From the NCBI GenBank assembly GCA_029267355.1, contig JAJUJA010000007.1:1-37403 (forward strand): a DNA stretch of 37,403 nucleotides, given 5' to 3'. Position 1 is the stretch's first letter. Every line of letters begins with the position of its first letter. The DNA comes from Elusimicrobiota bacterium. Lineage in GTDB: Bacteria > Elusimicrobiota > Elusimicrobia > Elusimicrobiales > UBA9959. The notes beneath the pieces were generated by a model. That model was not told the DNA's origin and did not search any database. It saw only the letters and a list, made by a program, of their open reading frames with translations. The position numbers and the translations under genes were made by a program. This document shows, in pieces, positions 1 to 9,420 of the stretch.

Positions 1-56
1 AAATACTTAAAAACGGCAAATCCAAGTTTATATCAACAGATTATATTTTTTAGTCT

Positions 57-698
57 ATGGACATAAAAAAACTTCTCAAAGAGCTTAAGAAGCATTATCC
101 GGAAGCCAAATGTTCTCTGGACCATAAAAATCCTTTTGAACTGCTCATAGCGACGATACTTTCAGCCCAATGCACGGACAAAAGGGTGAATATGGTAACT
201 CCGGGTCTTTTTGAGAAGTTTCCCAACGCTTCCGCTATGGCCAAGGGCGACATTGAAGAAATAAAAAAAATCATAAGATCAACCGGCTTTTATAACTCCA
301 AGGCCGCCTCCATAAAAGAAGCTTCAAGAATCATATCAGAAAAATTCGGCGGGCATGTTCCCGGCAATATGAAAGACCTTCTGATTTTGCCCGGAGTTGC
401 AAGGAAAACAGCCAATGTGGTGCTTTCATCAGCTTTCGGCAAAAACGAAGGCGTTGTGGTTGACACCCATGTCAAGAGACTAGCCTTCCGGCTGGGGCTG
501 AGCAAACATTCAAATCCGGAAAAAATAGAAAAAGATTTAATGAAAGTCCTGCCCCGAAAAGACTGGGGATTTTTCTCGCATGCGCTGGTCTTTCACGGAA
601 GAAGCTTATGTTCTGCCGGAAATCCGAAATGTTATGAATGTTTTCTTAAAGGCGTTTGCCCGCAAAAAGGCGTAAAAACCGGCAAGAACAAAGTTTAG
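57..698 (+). CDS. nth: Endonuclease III
   Basis: 213 aa; HhH-GPD region (LLILPGVARKTANVVLSSAF...VVDTHVKRLAFRLGL) and C-terminal 4Fe-4S motif C-x6-C-x2-C-x5-C (CSAGNPKCYECFLKGVC). Confidence 0.95.
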   Translation: MDIKKLLKELKKHYPEAKCSLDHKNPFELLIATILSAQCTDKRVNMVTPGLFEKFPNASAMAKGDIEEIKKIIRSTGFYNSKAASIKEASRIISEKFGGHVPGNMKDLLILPGVARKTANVVLSSAFGKNEGVVVDTHVKRLAFRLGLSKHSNPEKIEKDLMKVLPRKDWGFFSHALVFHGRSLCSAGNPKCYECFLKGVCPQKGVKTGKNKV

Positions 699-1543
699 AT
701 CGAAGTTATATCCTGAAAAATTATTCCGGCTCCGTTAATCTGGCCATCCACGGTCTTAAGCGTTATTGTGCTGTATCCTATTTTTCTGCTTTGTCCGGCC
801 GCCAAAATACTGGTCTCAGCTCTTTTTATCTGAGTTTTTTCCCTTAGCGTTTTATATAGAGCTTCTTTTATTTCAGCCGGCATATCTGATAAAGAAATGC
901 TTTTTCCGGCCTGAGATTTAACGGAAAGTATCTGCTCTGCCTTGGGATTGAAAAAAATTATTTTTTCATCAAGGTCAGCCCCTATAAAACCGCCTGAAAG
1001 ATTATTGACCGCGTAATCAGCCCTTGATGAAAGTTCTTTCAGCGTAAATTCAAGCTTATGTATGTAGGCAATTTTTGAAAAAAAGGCGAAAACTGAATAT
1101 GCAAATGAAAAGTCCTTTTCTTCAAAAGAATCTTTTTCGGCCGGATTAATGAATTCGGCCACGCCTGAAAGTTTTGAGGCGCAAAAACACGGAAGCGCGA
1201 TTATGCTTTTTGTCTTATAACCGCTGGCATAATCCACTTTCACGGTGAACAGCGGATTATTAGAAACATCTTTTATCAGGACAGCCTTTTTTTGACCGGC
1301 GCACCAGCCTGCCGCTCCCTCATAAGAAAAGCTTATTCCTTTTAACTCCTCTGATTTGGGGCCTATTACGGTTTCAAAAGTAAGAAATTTTCTTTCTTCA
1401 TCAGCAGAGAAATAAGTTGCAGATTGCGCTCTAATAGCTTTAGACACAGTATTCAGGGCGTATGACCAGATTTCAATCTCGCTTGAAAAGGAAACATCCG
1501 AAGCTTCTCTAACTATTTTTTCCAGTTCTTTTATTTCTTCCAT
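695..1543 (-). CDS. GAF-PAS domain sensory protein without a recognisable output domain
   Basis: ORF 695..1588; internal start MEEIKELEKIV at 1543 is preceded by a GGGGGAAAA SD. GAF-like N-terminal half and PAS-like C-terminal half (GGFIGADLDEKIIFFNPKAEQIL...GAGIIFQDITSI). Confidence 0.7.
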   Translation of the reverse strand: MEEIKELEKIVREASDVSFSSEIEIWSYALNTVSKAIRAQSATYFSADEERKFLTFETVIGPKSEELKGISFSYEGAAGWCAGQKKAVLIKDVSNNPLFTVKVDYASGYKTKSIIALPCFCASKLSGVAEFINPAEKDSFEEKDFSFAYSVFAFFSKIAYIHKLEFTLKELSSRADYAVNNLSGGFIGADLDEKIIFFNPKAEQILSVKSQAGKSISLSDMPAEIKEALYKTLREKTQIKRAETSILAAGQSRKIGYSTITLKTVDGQINGAGIIFQDITSI

Positions 1544-3332
1544 TTTTCCCCCTGCCGGCCTCTTTTGCTTCCTGTTTCTTTTCAACACTAAAATATGACA
1601 AAACGCCGTCGCAAATAGACTGGGACAATTTTTCTACTCCTTCCGTACTTCTTAAAAACTCATCATGCTCCGGAATTATCATATAGGCGTTCTCTATCAA
1701 AACCGCAGGCATAAATGTCTGCCTTATAACATGATAATCACCGTATCTCAACCCTTCATCCGGAAGATTTATGTTTTTCAGGAAAGAGGAATGTATAGCT
1801 TTGGCCAGAGGCATGGAATTCGGGTGATAGTAATAAACGGAAAAGCCTCTCGGCTTTGAAAAGGGGTCCTCTCCGTCAGGCAGGGCATTATTGTGTATGC
1901 TTATAAAAATATCTCCGCCGAACTTCTTTGCTAAAACCGGTCTCTGCGTAAGGGCGACAGTATCATCACCATTTCTGGTGAGATAAACCTCCGCCCCCAG
2001 ATTTGAAAGTTTTTCCTTCAGTTTAAGCGCTATGGCCATATTCGCCTCATACTCAAAATAAAAAGACGGGCTTACGGAGCCGTCAAACGGAGGCGTTCTT
2101 TTTGGGGAATGGCCGGGGTCCAAAACTATTTTGACGCCCTCAAGGGGCTTTGGATATTTGCCTGAATACTTCGGGGCGAACTTAAAATTAATAACAAGCA
2201 TGTTAGTTGAATACTCAATATCATAGCCCCTTATCTCCTGTGAAAAAGACATCATAAAAGAGGCAGTATCCATCGGATTTTGCCTGAAAAAGGCTGATAG
2301 CGTATAGGGATCTGAGGAATCATATATCACCCAGTTTGTTCTCAAATCGCAGTAATACAGGTCAAGATAGAAGTTATTGCCGGCGGCATAAGCCGAGTAG
2401 GGTACATTGTCCCATATTGAAAGTCTGGCTGAAACAGTATTTTGAGAAGACGCGAAAACCAGATTGCCGGTTTCAGCGTCATTTTTCTTTGGATACGGCG
2501 AATAAAATACAGCCTTCGAGTCTTCAACCCAAAGCTCTTTGCCTCCTATCTGTGTTCTATAATTCCCCCCGATCTTTCCTGTGGCTTTCAGCACCACATC
2601 TTTCGGCAAAAACATGCTGTATCCGCCGCCAGGAGAATTTTTCAGAACTACGTAATCGGTTGAAGTTTTTATCTGATAAGAGTTGGACAGGACCTTTACT
2701 GAAACTGAAGGCTCCAGAACTGAATTATGGGAAAAAATTCCTTTTTTGAATTTAAAAGACAGCTTAAGCTCCTTTCCCGCCTCTCTCTCTTTGATTGTAT
2801 AAACTCCATAATAATTTCCGGACATTGACGGCGTCTCTTTCATAATCAAATTTGCATCTCCGGAAACTTTGCATAAAAGAGTAAGCCCGGGAGTGGCTCT
2901 GGCATAAACAATAAAGCTCTCGCCTGGCATAAGCTCCATATTTTTAGCCGGAGAAAGAAGTTCTATGAAAAGCCTGTCTTTCGGCGCTGTCTCCTGTTTA
3001 GGCACTGAAACTTTCCTCAAATAGGTATGCGTTGAATATCCGTCAAAAAGCTGGGCGGAAAATGAGGCGTCTTTTACGCTTACATAAGCCAGAAAACTTC
3101 CATTTTTGTAAACCTGCACCTTTTCCCCGTTTATCGAAAAAATTCCGGTTGACGGCGAAACTGTTCCAAAAACGAAAGTTTTGCTCAAATTCTGCATCGG
3201 CATATTTTCATAAGGATAGGTAATATTTATCCTTGCTGAAGCGTCATAATAGGGCGAAGAGGAAACGGACAGATTTTCCTGCGCATAAAGGTTCAGGCAG
3301 AAAAAAACAAAGGACAGAGCTGAAAATCTCAT
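1509..3332 (-). CDS. Exported N-acetylmuramoyl-L-alanine amidase (Amidase_3 family) with a long N-terminal region
   Basis: 607 aa; signal-peptide-like N terminus; C-terminal VKIVLDPGHS...EYEANMAIALKLKEKL...DIFISIHNNA...PAVLIENAYM carries the Amidase_3 zinc/catalytic motifs. Confidence 0.88.
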   Translation of the reverse strand: MRFSALSFVFFCLNLYAQENLSVSSSPYYDASARINITYPYENMPMQNLSKTFVFGTVSPSTGIFSINGEKVQVYKNGSFLAYVSVKDASFSAQLFDGYSTHTYLRKVSVPKQETAPKDRLFIELLSPAKNMELMPGESFIVYARATPGLTLLCKVSGDANLIMKETPSMSGNYYGVYTIKEREAGKELKLSFKFKKGIFSHNSVLEPSVSVKVLSNSYQIKTSTDYVVLKNSPGGGYSMFLPKDVVLKATGKIGGNYRTQIGGKELWVEDSKAVFYSPYPKKNDAETGNLVFASSQNTVSARLSIWDNVPYSAYAAGNNFYLDLYYCDLRTNWVIYDSSDPYTLSAFFRQNPMDTASFMMSFSQEIRGYDIEYSTNMLVINFKFAPKYSGKYPKPLEGVKIVLDPGHSPKRTPPFDGSVSPSFYFEYEANMAIALKLKEKLSNLGAEVYLTRNGDDTVALTQRPVLAKKFGGDIFISIHNNALPDGEDPFSKPRGFSVYYYHPNSMPLAKAIHSSFLKNINLPDEGLRYGDYHVIRQTFMPAVLIENAYMIIPEHDEFLRSTEGVEKLSQSICDGVLSYFSVEKKQEAKEAGRGKNGRNKRTGKNS

Positions 3333-3400
3333 TGTATCTCCCGAAAGGTTAAAATTTTTGTAATATAAACTTAACCTGCAAAGTATTATAATATCAAATT

Positions 3401-4705
3401 ATGAGAGCCAAAATATTTGCCGCTCTGCTGATTTTTCTCCCTTTTTGCGCGCAGCTCGGTGCTTCGGATTTTACCCATCTCTATCCCGGAGCCAGAGCAA
3501 ATTCAATGGGCAGCGCTTTCGCCTCTCTGGCGGACGACCCTTATGGAATTTTTTATAATCCGGCCGGCCCTGTGCAGTTAAGGACCGCTCAGCTTTCCTC
3601 AGGACTGGCCAGAAGAATAACAGGGTTGGGCGACATGGCCGATTTTTCAATCGCCTACAGCAGGCCATTGCCTTTCAGAGAGCGCGGGGTTTTTGGATTC
3701 GGCTATGACGCTATCAGGCATGCTCAACTCGGCAACAGGGATACTTTTCTTTTCGGCTATTCAGACACCGTAACACTGAAGTATCTGCAAATGCCTATGC
3801 TCTGGGGTTCAAACTTCAGGATAGTAAGTCTCAGGTACCCAAAGAAAAGCCATTTCGGCCTTGGAATTGACGGCGGAGTTATTTTCAGGTCTTTTGCCGG
3901 CTTGAGGACGGGACTGGTATTATCAGACCTTAATACCGGAATGGGCAGATCTTTTGCCACATTGACAATAGCAAATTCATACAGGCATGAAGATACTGTT
4001 TTTGCCATGGATTTAAGGATAAGAGGCGGCTATGCCGAGTTTTTTCCCGGTATAGAAAGTTCTTTTTACAATGACCTTTTCAGGGCGCGTATAGGCAAGG
4101 GCATAAACATAAACGGCAGGGACTATCTTGCTTTAGGCTTCGGCTACAATCTTGATCCTCTTGTATGCAATTTCACCTATTCTCTGCCGTGGGACGGGTT
4201 CAAATCTCAGGCCGGGACTTATGAGATTTCGCTTACCTACAAGCTTGAGGCCCCCTCTTTCAGCCAGAAGATGGTGATAGAGGCCTCGCAAAGGCTGGCT
4301 GAGCTTAACTCAAGAATAGAAGAGCTCAATAAACAGAAGAACTCGCTTGAAGTTGAGATAACAAAATATCAAACCGGCAAGGGCATTCTGGAAGGCGACC
4401 TTGCCATAATGCAAAACAGGCTTATAGAATTGCAGGATAAAGTCAAAACTCTTGAAATAGAAGCCGTGGATGCGCAGTTTAAGAAACAATCTCCGCCGCC
4501 GGCCAGAAAAGTAGTCAAGCCTCCGGAAGTCTGGCCCAAATACCACAAGGTTAAAGCCGGAGATACTCTGCGCTCAATAGCGGGGCAGTATTACGGAAAT
4601 CAAAATCTGTGGCAGATAATATACGACGCCAATCAGGACAAGATCTTCAAGGGGCTGCCGGCAGAGGGATCAGTTTTGAAAATTCCGCCGGCTGTGGGAA
4701 AATGA
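3401..4705 (+). CDS. PorV/UPF0164-like outer-membrane beta-barrel protein with coiled coil and C-terminal LysM
   Basis: 434 aa; signal peptide, PGARANSMGSAFASLADDPYGIFYNPAG (PorV/UPF0164-type N terminus), heptad-like region RLAELNSRIEELNKQKNSLEVEITK, C-terminal LysM YHKVKAGDTLRSIAGQYYGNQNLWQIIYDANQD. Confidence 0.8.
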   Translation: MRAKIFAALLIFLPFCAQLGASDFTHLYPGARANSMGSAFASLADDPYGIFYNPAGPVQLRTAQLSSGLARRITGLGDMADFSIAYSRPLPFRERGVFGFGYDAIRHAQLGNRDTFLFGYSDTVTLKYLQMPMLWGSNFRIVSLRYPKKSHFGLGIDGGVIFRSFAGLRTGLVLSDLNTGMGRSFATLTIANSYRHEDTVFAMDLRIRGGYAEFFPGIESSFYNDLFRARIGKGININGRDYLALGFGYNLDPLVCNFTYSLPWDGFKSQAGTYEISLTYKLEAPSFSQKMVIEASQRLAELNSRIEELNKQKNSLEVEITKYQTGKGILEGDLAIMQNRLIELQDKVKTLEIEAVDAQFKKQSPPPARKVVKPPEVWPKYHKVKAGDTLRSIAGQYYGNQNLWQIIYDANQDKIFKGLPAEGSVLKIPPAVGK

Positions 4706-5823
4706 ACAGGGAAATAATAGTCCTTTGCGCAGAAAGCGAGATTTCAAAGCTCAAGACTCTTTTCATTCTTGCCGGAGCATCAGCCGTTTATCCCAGAGAT
4801 TTAAATGAAGCTTTTGAGCTGCTTGAGAGAACGGAGCCCTCGGCTTTTTTCATTTCACAGAAAAGCGAGCCCTCCGCGGAGATTTGCCTGAGGGAATTAA
4901 AAAGACACAGTCCTTCTCTTCCAGTATGCGTGCTTTTGGAAAAAAGAGACGATGAAACGGAAAGATTTTATCTCAGGATGGGCGCTTTTTCATGCATAAA
5001 GCCCCCCTGGACGCCGGAAGAGGCGGCGGAGGTTTTCAAGCTTTCCAGACAGCCTCTGCTTAAAAATTTTGTTTTTAAGGAAAAAAAGAAAAGCAGGGCG
5101 CCGATGATTCTTTTACTGTCTCTTCTTTTCATTTTGCTTTCTTTTGCTTCCTACAAATACGGCGCAGGCGCTTCAGCAAGAAAATTTGCTCAAAAAGAAA
5201 AAAATTTTTCAATAAAACTTCCGGGCTCAAATCCTTCCGGCATATTTTTTTCAGAAAATAAGGTAAATGTTTACGACTGGCTGCTTCAAACGGTCTTTTC
5301 CTATTCGATGAAAGATAAATTGCCGGGGCCGGCGGTTAAAACAGGCGGAGAAATTTACACTTATGTCTCAGATTTTATAACTCAGGCGGTCTTCCTGTCA
5401 GATGAGGGCTATTTACACAGAAGAGCCAAGGACGGTCAGCTTACGCTTTTGGAAAAAAACGGCCCATTCAGGGATTTTTCGCAATTCTGCTTTGACGGCG
5501 TTTATGTATGGACTTTGGATGAAAAAAACAGGATTCTTTCAAAAAGAATGAATAATTCTTCTCTTGAAAAGCTGAAAGACTTTGAGCTTTCAAAATCTCC
5601 GGTTTTATTTGCCTGCGACAAAAAAAACCTCTATTATCTTTACCAGGGAATTTATGAAGCTGCAGGGCTGAACGATCCGGAAAAGATTATATACTCGCTA
5701 AAGTATGAAGTTTCAGGAAAACCGGCGGCTTTCGCAGCCGGCGAAAACAGCCTGTGGCTGGTTCATGGAGAAAAAAGCGAATACTTCCTGTCGCGTTTTG
5801 ATTTGCCTGAAAACGCTCAATAA
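4702..5823 (+). CDS. Degenerate receiver-like domain, single TM segment and a large C-terminal sensor-like (possibly beta-propeller) domain
   Basis: ORF track starts at 4609, but MNREIIVLCAESE at 4702 overlaps the upstream stop (ATGA). Receiver-like fold pattern lacking the phospho-acceptor Asp, TM segment APMILLLSLLFILLSFASYKYG, then repetitive beta-rich sequence. Confidence 0.6.
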   Translation: MNREIIVLCAESEISKLKTLFILAGASAVYPRDLNEAFELLERTEPSAFFISQKSEPSAEICLRELKRHSPSLPVCVLLEKRDDETERFYLRMGAFSCIKPPWTPEEAAEVFKLSRQPLLKNFVFKEKKKSRAPMILLLSLLFILLSFASYKYGAGASARKFAQKEKNFSIKLPGSNPSGIFFSENKVNVYDWLLQTVFSYSMKDKLPGPAVKTGGEIYTYVSDFITQAVFLSDEGYLHRRAKDGQLTLLEKNGPFRDFSQFCFDGVYVWTLDEKNRILSKRMNNSSLEKLKDFELSKSPVLFACDKKNLYYLYQGIYEAAGLNDPEKIIYSLKYEVSGKPAAFAAGENSLWLVHGEKSEYFLSRFDLPENAQ

Positions 5824-6836
5824 TGCAAGGTGCTTTCATCCTGCGGATTTACCTTGTGATTGAGCAGTCTGTAAACCCATATCTGATACCCTATCACAAC
5901 CGGCACAAAGACCAGAGCCACAGCTGACATTATTTTAAGCGTATATAGGCTTGAGGAAGAATTGAAAGCGCTGACATTAAAAGCCGGATCCAGCGACGGC
6001 AGAATATTCGGGTACTGTCCCGCAAAGCCTCCTGCAGACCAGAAAACTATAAATGAAAAGGAGAACATGAAAGAGGCAAAGGTCCGCCCCTTATCAAGAG
6101 CCTTTTTTACCGCTATGAAAGATATTATTGAAAGCGCGTAAAATATCGTTGACAGCAATCCGTTGACGGAACTCCTGTCAAAATTAGGATTTTTGGAAAG
6201 AGGCAGAAATATCAGAAAAAGAGCCAGACATAAAAAGGCCGCGTACCAGAATCTTCTGGATACCGCGGCTATTCTCTCCTTAAAGCTGCCGTCTATCTTA
6301 TGCAGAAGCCACAAAAGGCCGTGCATACAGAAAAAAACGGTCAGGCATATGCCTGTAAGTATTCCATGGAAATTAAGCAGCCCCGCCAGGCCGGCGGTAT
6401 AACCCTGCGAACTTAAAGGAAGCCCGGCCCAGATATTTCCAAAAGCCGTTCCCAGAAGAAATGAAGCCAGAAAGCTTCCGGCGAAAATAAATATGTCCCA
6501 TATCTTTTTGTTTTCAGTTTTTCCCCTTAACTCAAAAGAAACGCCTCTTATTATCAAGGCCGTCAAAAGCAGAAATAGAGGAACATACAGCCAGCTAAAC
6601 ATGTCGGCATATGCCGAAGGGAAGGCCGCAAAGGTAGCCCCGCCGGCTGTTATAAGCCATACCTCATTGCCGTCCCAAAACGGGCCTACAGAATTTATTA
6701 CAGCCCTTTTTTCTCTGTCGCTTGAAGAAATGAAATTCATGAGCGCGCCGGCGCCCAGGTCAAAGCCGTCAAGGGCAAAATACACTGTCCACAATACAGC
6801 CCATAAGCAATACCATAATATCTGAAATCCTTCCAT
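5817..6836 (-). CDS. cydB: Cytochrome bd ubiquinol oxidase subunit II
   Basis: 339 aa; LWTVYFALDGFDLGAGAL...NSVGPFWDGNEVWLITAGGATFAAFP is diagnostic of CydB; GAGGAGG SD upstream. Confidence 0.96.
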   Translation of the reverse strand: MEGFQILWYCLWAVLWTVYFALDGFDLGAGALMNFISSSDREKRAVINSVGPFWDGNEVWLITAGGATFAAFPSAYADMFSWLYVPLFLLLTALIIRGVSFELRGKTENKKIWDIFIFAGSFLASFLLGTAFGNIWAGLPLSSQGYTAGLAGLLNFHGILTGICLTVFFCMHGLLWLLHKIDGSFKERIAAVSRRFWYAAFLCLALFLIFLPLSKNPNFDRSSVNGLLSTIFYALSIISFIAVKKALDKGRTFASFMFSFSFIVFWSAGGFAGQYPNILPSLDPAFNVSAFNSSSSLYTLKIMSAVALVFVPVVIGYQIWVYRLLNHKVNPQDESTLHY

Positions 6837-6845
6837 AGCGCCTCC

Positions 6846-8153
6846 TCAATTCTCTATCCCTTTGACAGCGTTTTTTATCATAAGGTAAAAACCCGCAAAA
6901 CCAAGAAAAGAATAAACGATAAAATAGCCGGCAAAAGAAAACAGAACATCGCCGGCGGTCAAATTAGCGCTTACTGATTCGCTTGTCCTTAAAAGCCCGT
7001 AAACCGCCCACGGCTGCCGGCCTACTTCCGCCACTATCCAGCCCAATTGCATTGCCAGATACGGCAGGGGTATGGATAATATCATAAGTTTAAGGAACAG
7101 TGGATTATCCAGCTTTTTTTTCCAGGAAAGCCAGGCCGCCAGCATAGAAACAGCTATAAAAAGCATTCCAAGTGCCACCATAAGCCTGAAGCTTATAAAA
7201 GTCAGAAATACCGGAGGTCTATCTTCTTTGGCAAAATCTTTAAGGCCCTTAACCTCGCCCATAGGATCATATGTGGCCAGTATGCTCAAAAGATACGGAA
7301 GCTTTATTGCCTCAACGGCGTTTTTTTCGTTCTTTTCGTCAGGCAAGACCAGAAGAGGATATGCGGCTCCTTTTTGAGTTTCCCACACAGATTCCATGGC
7401 CGCAAATTTGGACGGCTGATATTTGGAGATGTCTTTTGCGTGGAAATCCCCGAACACAAAAACCATCAGACAGGACAAAGCGCCGAAATATGCAGCCAGT
7501 TTGAAAGCCCTGCCGAAAATTTCCGGCTTATTTTTCTTGAGCATATGATAGGCGCAAACTCCCATGACAAAAAAAGCTCCTACGCTGTAAGCGGCAAAAA
7601 TGGTGTGGAAAAATTTAACCCAGGCATAAGGATTGGCCATAAAGGCGGCAAAATCAATAAGCTCAACCCTGCCTGCCGCGATAGAATAGCCGACAGGCCT
7701 TTGCATAAAGGCATTGGCAAAAAGTATCCACAAAGCCGAGAGGTTTGAGCCAAGAGCCACCATCCAGATTGAAATCAGGTGAATTTTTCTGCTGACTTTA
7801 TCTGCGCCGAAAATCCACAGTCCCAGGAAAACGGATTCAAGGAAAAAGGCCGCAGTGGCTTCTATGGCCAGAGGCACGCCGAAAATATCGCCGACATACT
7901 TTGAATATCTAGCCCAGTTCATTCCAAACTGGAATTCAAGAGAGATGCCGGTAACTACGCCTATGGCAAAGTTTATAAGAAAAAGTTTGCCGAAAAACCT
8001 TGAAAGTTTCAGCCAGTCATCCTCTCCTGTTTTGTACCATAAGGTCTGCATGATAGCAACAAGAACAACTACGCCGAGCGTCATAGGAACAAACAAAAAA
8101 TGAAAAGCCGCCGTAGCCGCAAACTGAAGCCTTGAAAGAAGCAAAACATCCAT
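6846..8153 (-). CDS. cydA: Cytochrome bd ubiquinol oxidase subunit I
   Basis: 435 aa; LSRLQFAATAAFHFLFVPMTLG, GWIVAEVGRQPWAVYGLLRTSESVS; GGAGG SD. Confidence 0.96.
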   Translation of the reverse strand: MDVLLLSRLQFAATAAFHFLFVPMTLGVVVLVAIMQTLWYKTGEDDWLKLSRFFGKLFLINFAIGVVTGISLEFQFGMNWARYSKYVGDIFGVPLAIEATAAFFLESVFLGLWIFGADKVSRKIHLISIWMVALGSNLSALWILFANAFMQRPVGYSIAAGRVELIDFAAFMANPYAWVKFFHTIFAAYSVGAFFVMGVCAYHMLKKNKPEIFGRAFKLAAYFGALSCLMVFVFGDFHAKDISKYQPSKFAAMESVWETQKGAAYPLLVLPDEKNEKNAVEAIKLPYLLSILATYDPMGEVKGLKDFAKEDRPPVFLTFISFRLMVALGMLFIAVSMLAAWLSWKKKLDNPLFLKLMILSIPLPYLAMQLGWIVAEVGRQPWAVYGLLRTSESVSANLTAGDVLFSFAGYFIVYSFLGFAGFYLMIKNAVKGIEN

Positions 8154-8223
8154 ATTATTCCTCCGAACTTATCGCGCCGAGCATAAATTTTATATTATTT
8201 GCCTTTTTTAATACAATTTTAGT

Positions 8224-9420
8224 ATGGGAAAAAAAGGCAAAATATTTTTTTCAATTTCAGCCATCCTCATCTTTTCAATTTTTTTCTCCTTGTACATTTA
8301 TCTGAAAAAAAGAGGCGACGCCGCAGCGCTTAAAGCCGCCGCCTATATTTCCATGAAAACTGGCAGAAAAACTGAGATAGCCTCGGCTTCATATTCCATA
8401 ATGGACGGCTTGGTACTGAAAAATGCGGCGATAAAAGAAAAGGACGGGAAAACGGATTTTTTCAGATTTGAAAGGGCCGAGATTAAATTGAATGAAAAAG
8501 AGCTGATAAAAGGCAATTTGCTTTTTGAAAAAGCGGAGTTTTATAACGGCCGCATGCGAATCGTAAAAGAAGGGCCTTCATGGAATTTCAAAGATCTGAT
8601 TGACCTTATGCCCGCTTCAAAAAAGCCGGCGCACCTTTTGTGGAACGCCAAAACTCTGGATTTTAATAACTTTGACTTCTACATAGCTTTTGACCCTTCA
8701 AAAAGCGAATTCTCTGCCTCAGGCGCGGATTTTTCCATAGAACACAGATCTTCGCTCGGCGGTAATTTTTCCGCCCATCTCGGCGGCTCCTTTGCCGGAC
8801 TTATCGAAGGCAAGCTGATTTCATTCAAAATGAAATCCGCCGCAGATGTTGTTTTCGATTACGCAAAGGCCGGAAGCGCCAAAGCTGACATCGTGCTGGA
8901 AAACATCTCCTATGACCAGATTTCAGCGTCAAGAGCCGCCTTGAACGGAGAATTTTTCCGCCTGGAAAACTCTTCTGGAAAGAGTTTTAAAGTTAATTTT
9001 TCCCTAAAAGATCTTTTCATTCCGGCGTCCGACAGCTCAGCGATTGAAATATTTTCCATTCTTGATAAACTGCAAAGGGCCATGGGCAAAAATATTTCAT
9101 CTCACAAAGAAGTATCTGTTGAAAGCCTTAACCTGCAGGCAAACTCAAAGAACGGCCTTGCCGAATTAAATTTTTCCGTTTCATCCAATATTCTGTCGCT
9201 TGAGTTAAAATCAAATTCTTCGCTCAATCCGAAGCAGGATAAAATCAAAGCCTCAATCGAGGCCGGAGATTTCAAGCTGAGTATTGACGCCGAATCCGAC
9301 TTTTCAAAAATTCATCTTAAACAGGATTTATCTGAAACTTCTTCAAAAGCTGTCAAAGAGCTGATTCTTAAATTTGAAAAAGATCTTTTGCTTAAATTTT
9401 TCTTTGAGGAGGAATTATGA
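8224..9420 (+). CDS. AsmA/DUF748-like single-pass membrane protein
   Basis: 398 aa; N-terminal TM, then AsmA-like pattern (SIMDGLVLKNAAIKEKDGKTDFFRFERAEIKLNEKELIKGNLLFEKAEFYNGRMRIVKEGPSWNFKDLID). Confidence 0.55.
   Translation: MGKKGKIFFSISAILIFSIFFSLYIYLKKRGDAAALKAAAYISMKTGRKTEIASASYSIMDGLVLKNAAIKEKDGKTDFFRFERAEIKLNEKELIKGNLLFEKAEFYNGRMRIVKEGPSWNFKDLIDLMPASKKPAHLLWNAKTLDFNNFDFYIAFDPSKSEFSASGADFSIEHRSSLGGNFSAHLGGSFAGLIEGKLISFKMKSAADVVFDYAKAGSAKADIVLENISYDQISASRAALNGEFFRLENSSGKSFKVNFSLKDLFIPASDSSAIEIFSILDKLQRAMGKNISSHKEVSVESLNLQANSKNGLAELNFSVSSNILSLELKSNSSLNPKQDKIKASIEAGDFKLSIDAESDFSKIHLKQDLSETSSKAVKELILKFEKDLLLKFFFEEEL

Noticed and set aside
2336-2749. 137-aa plus-strand ORF antisense to the amidase gene
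   Set aside because: Unrecognisable product inside a supported gene.
4609-4701. N-terminal extension of the pseudo-receiver ORF overlapping the LysM coding region
   Set aside because: Out-of-frame reading of LysM; the ATGA-coupled start at 4702 fits better.
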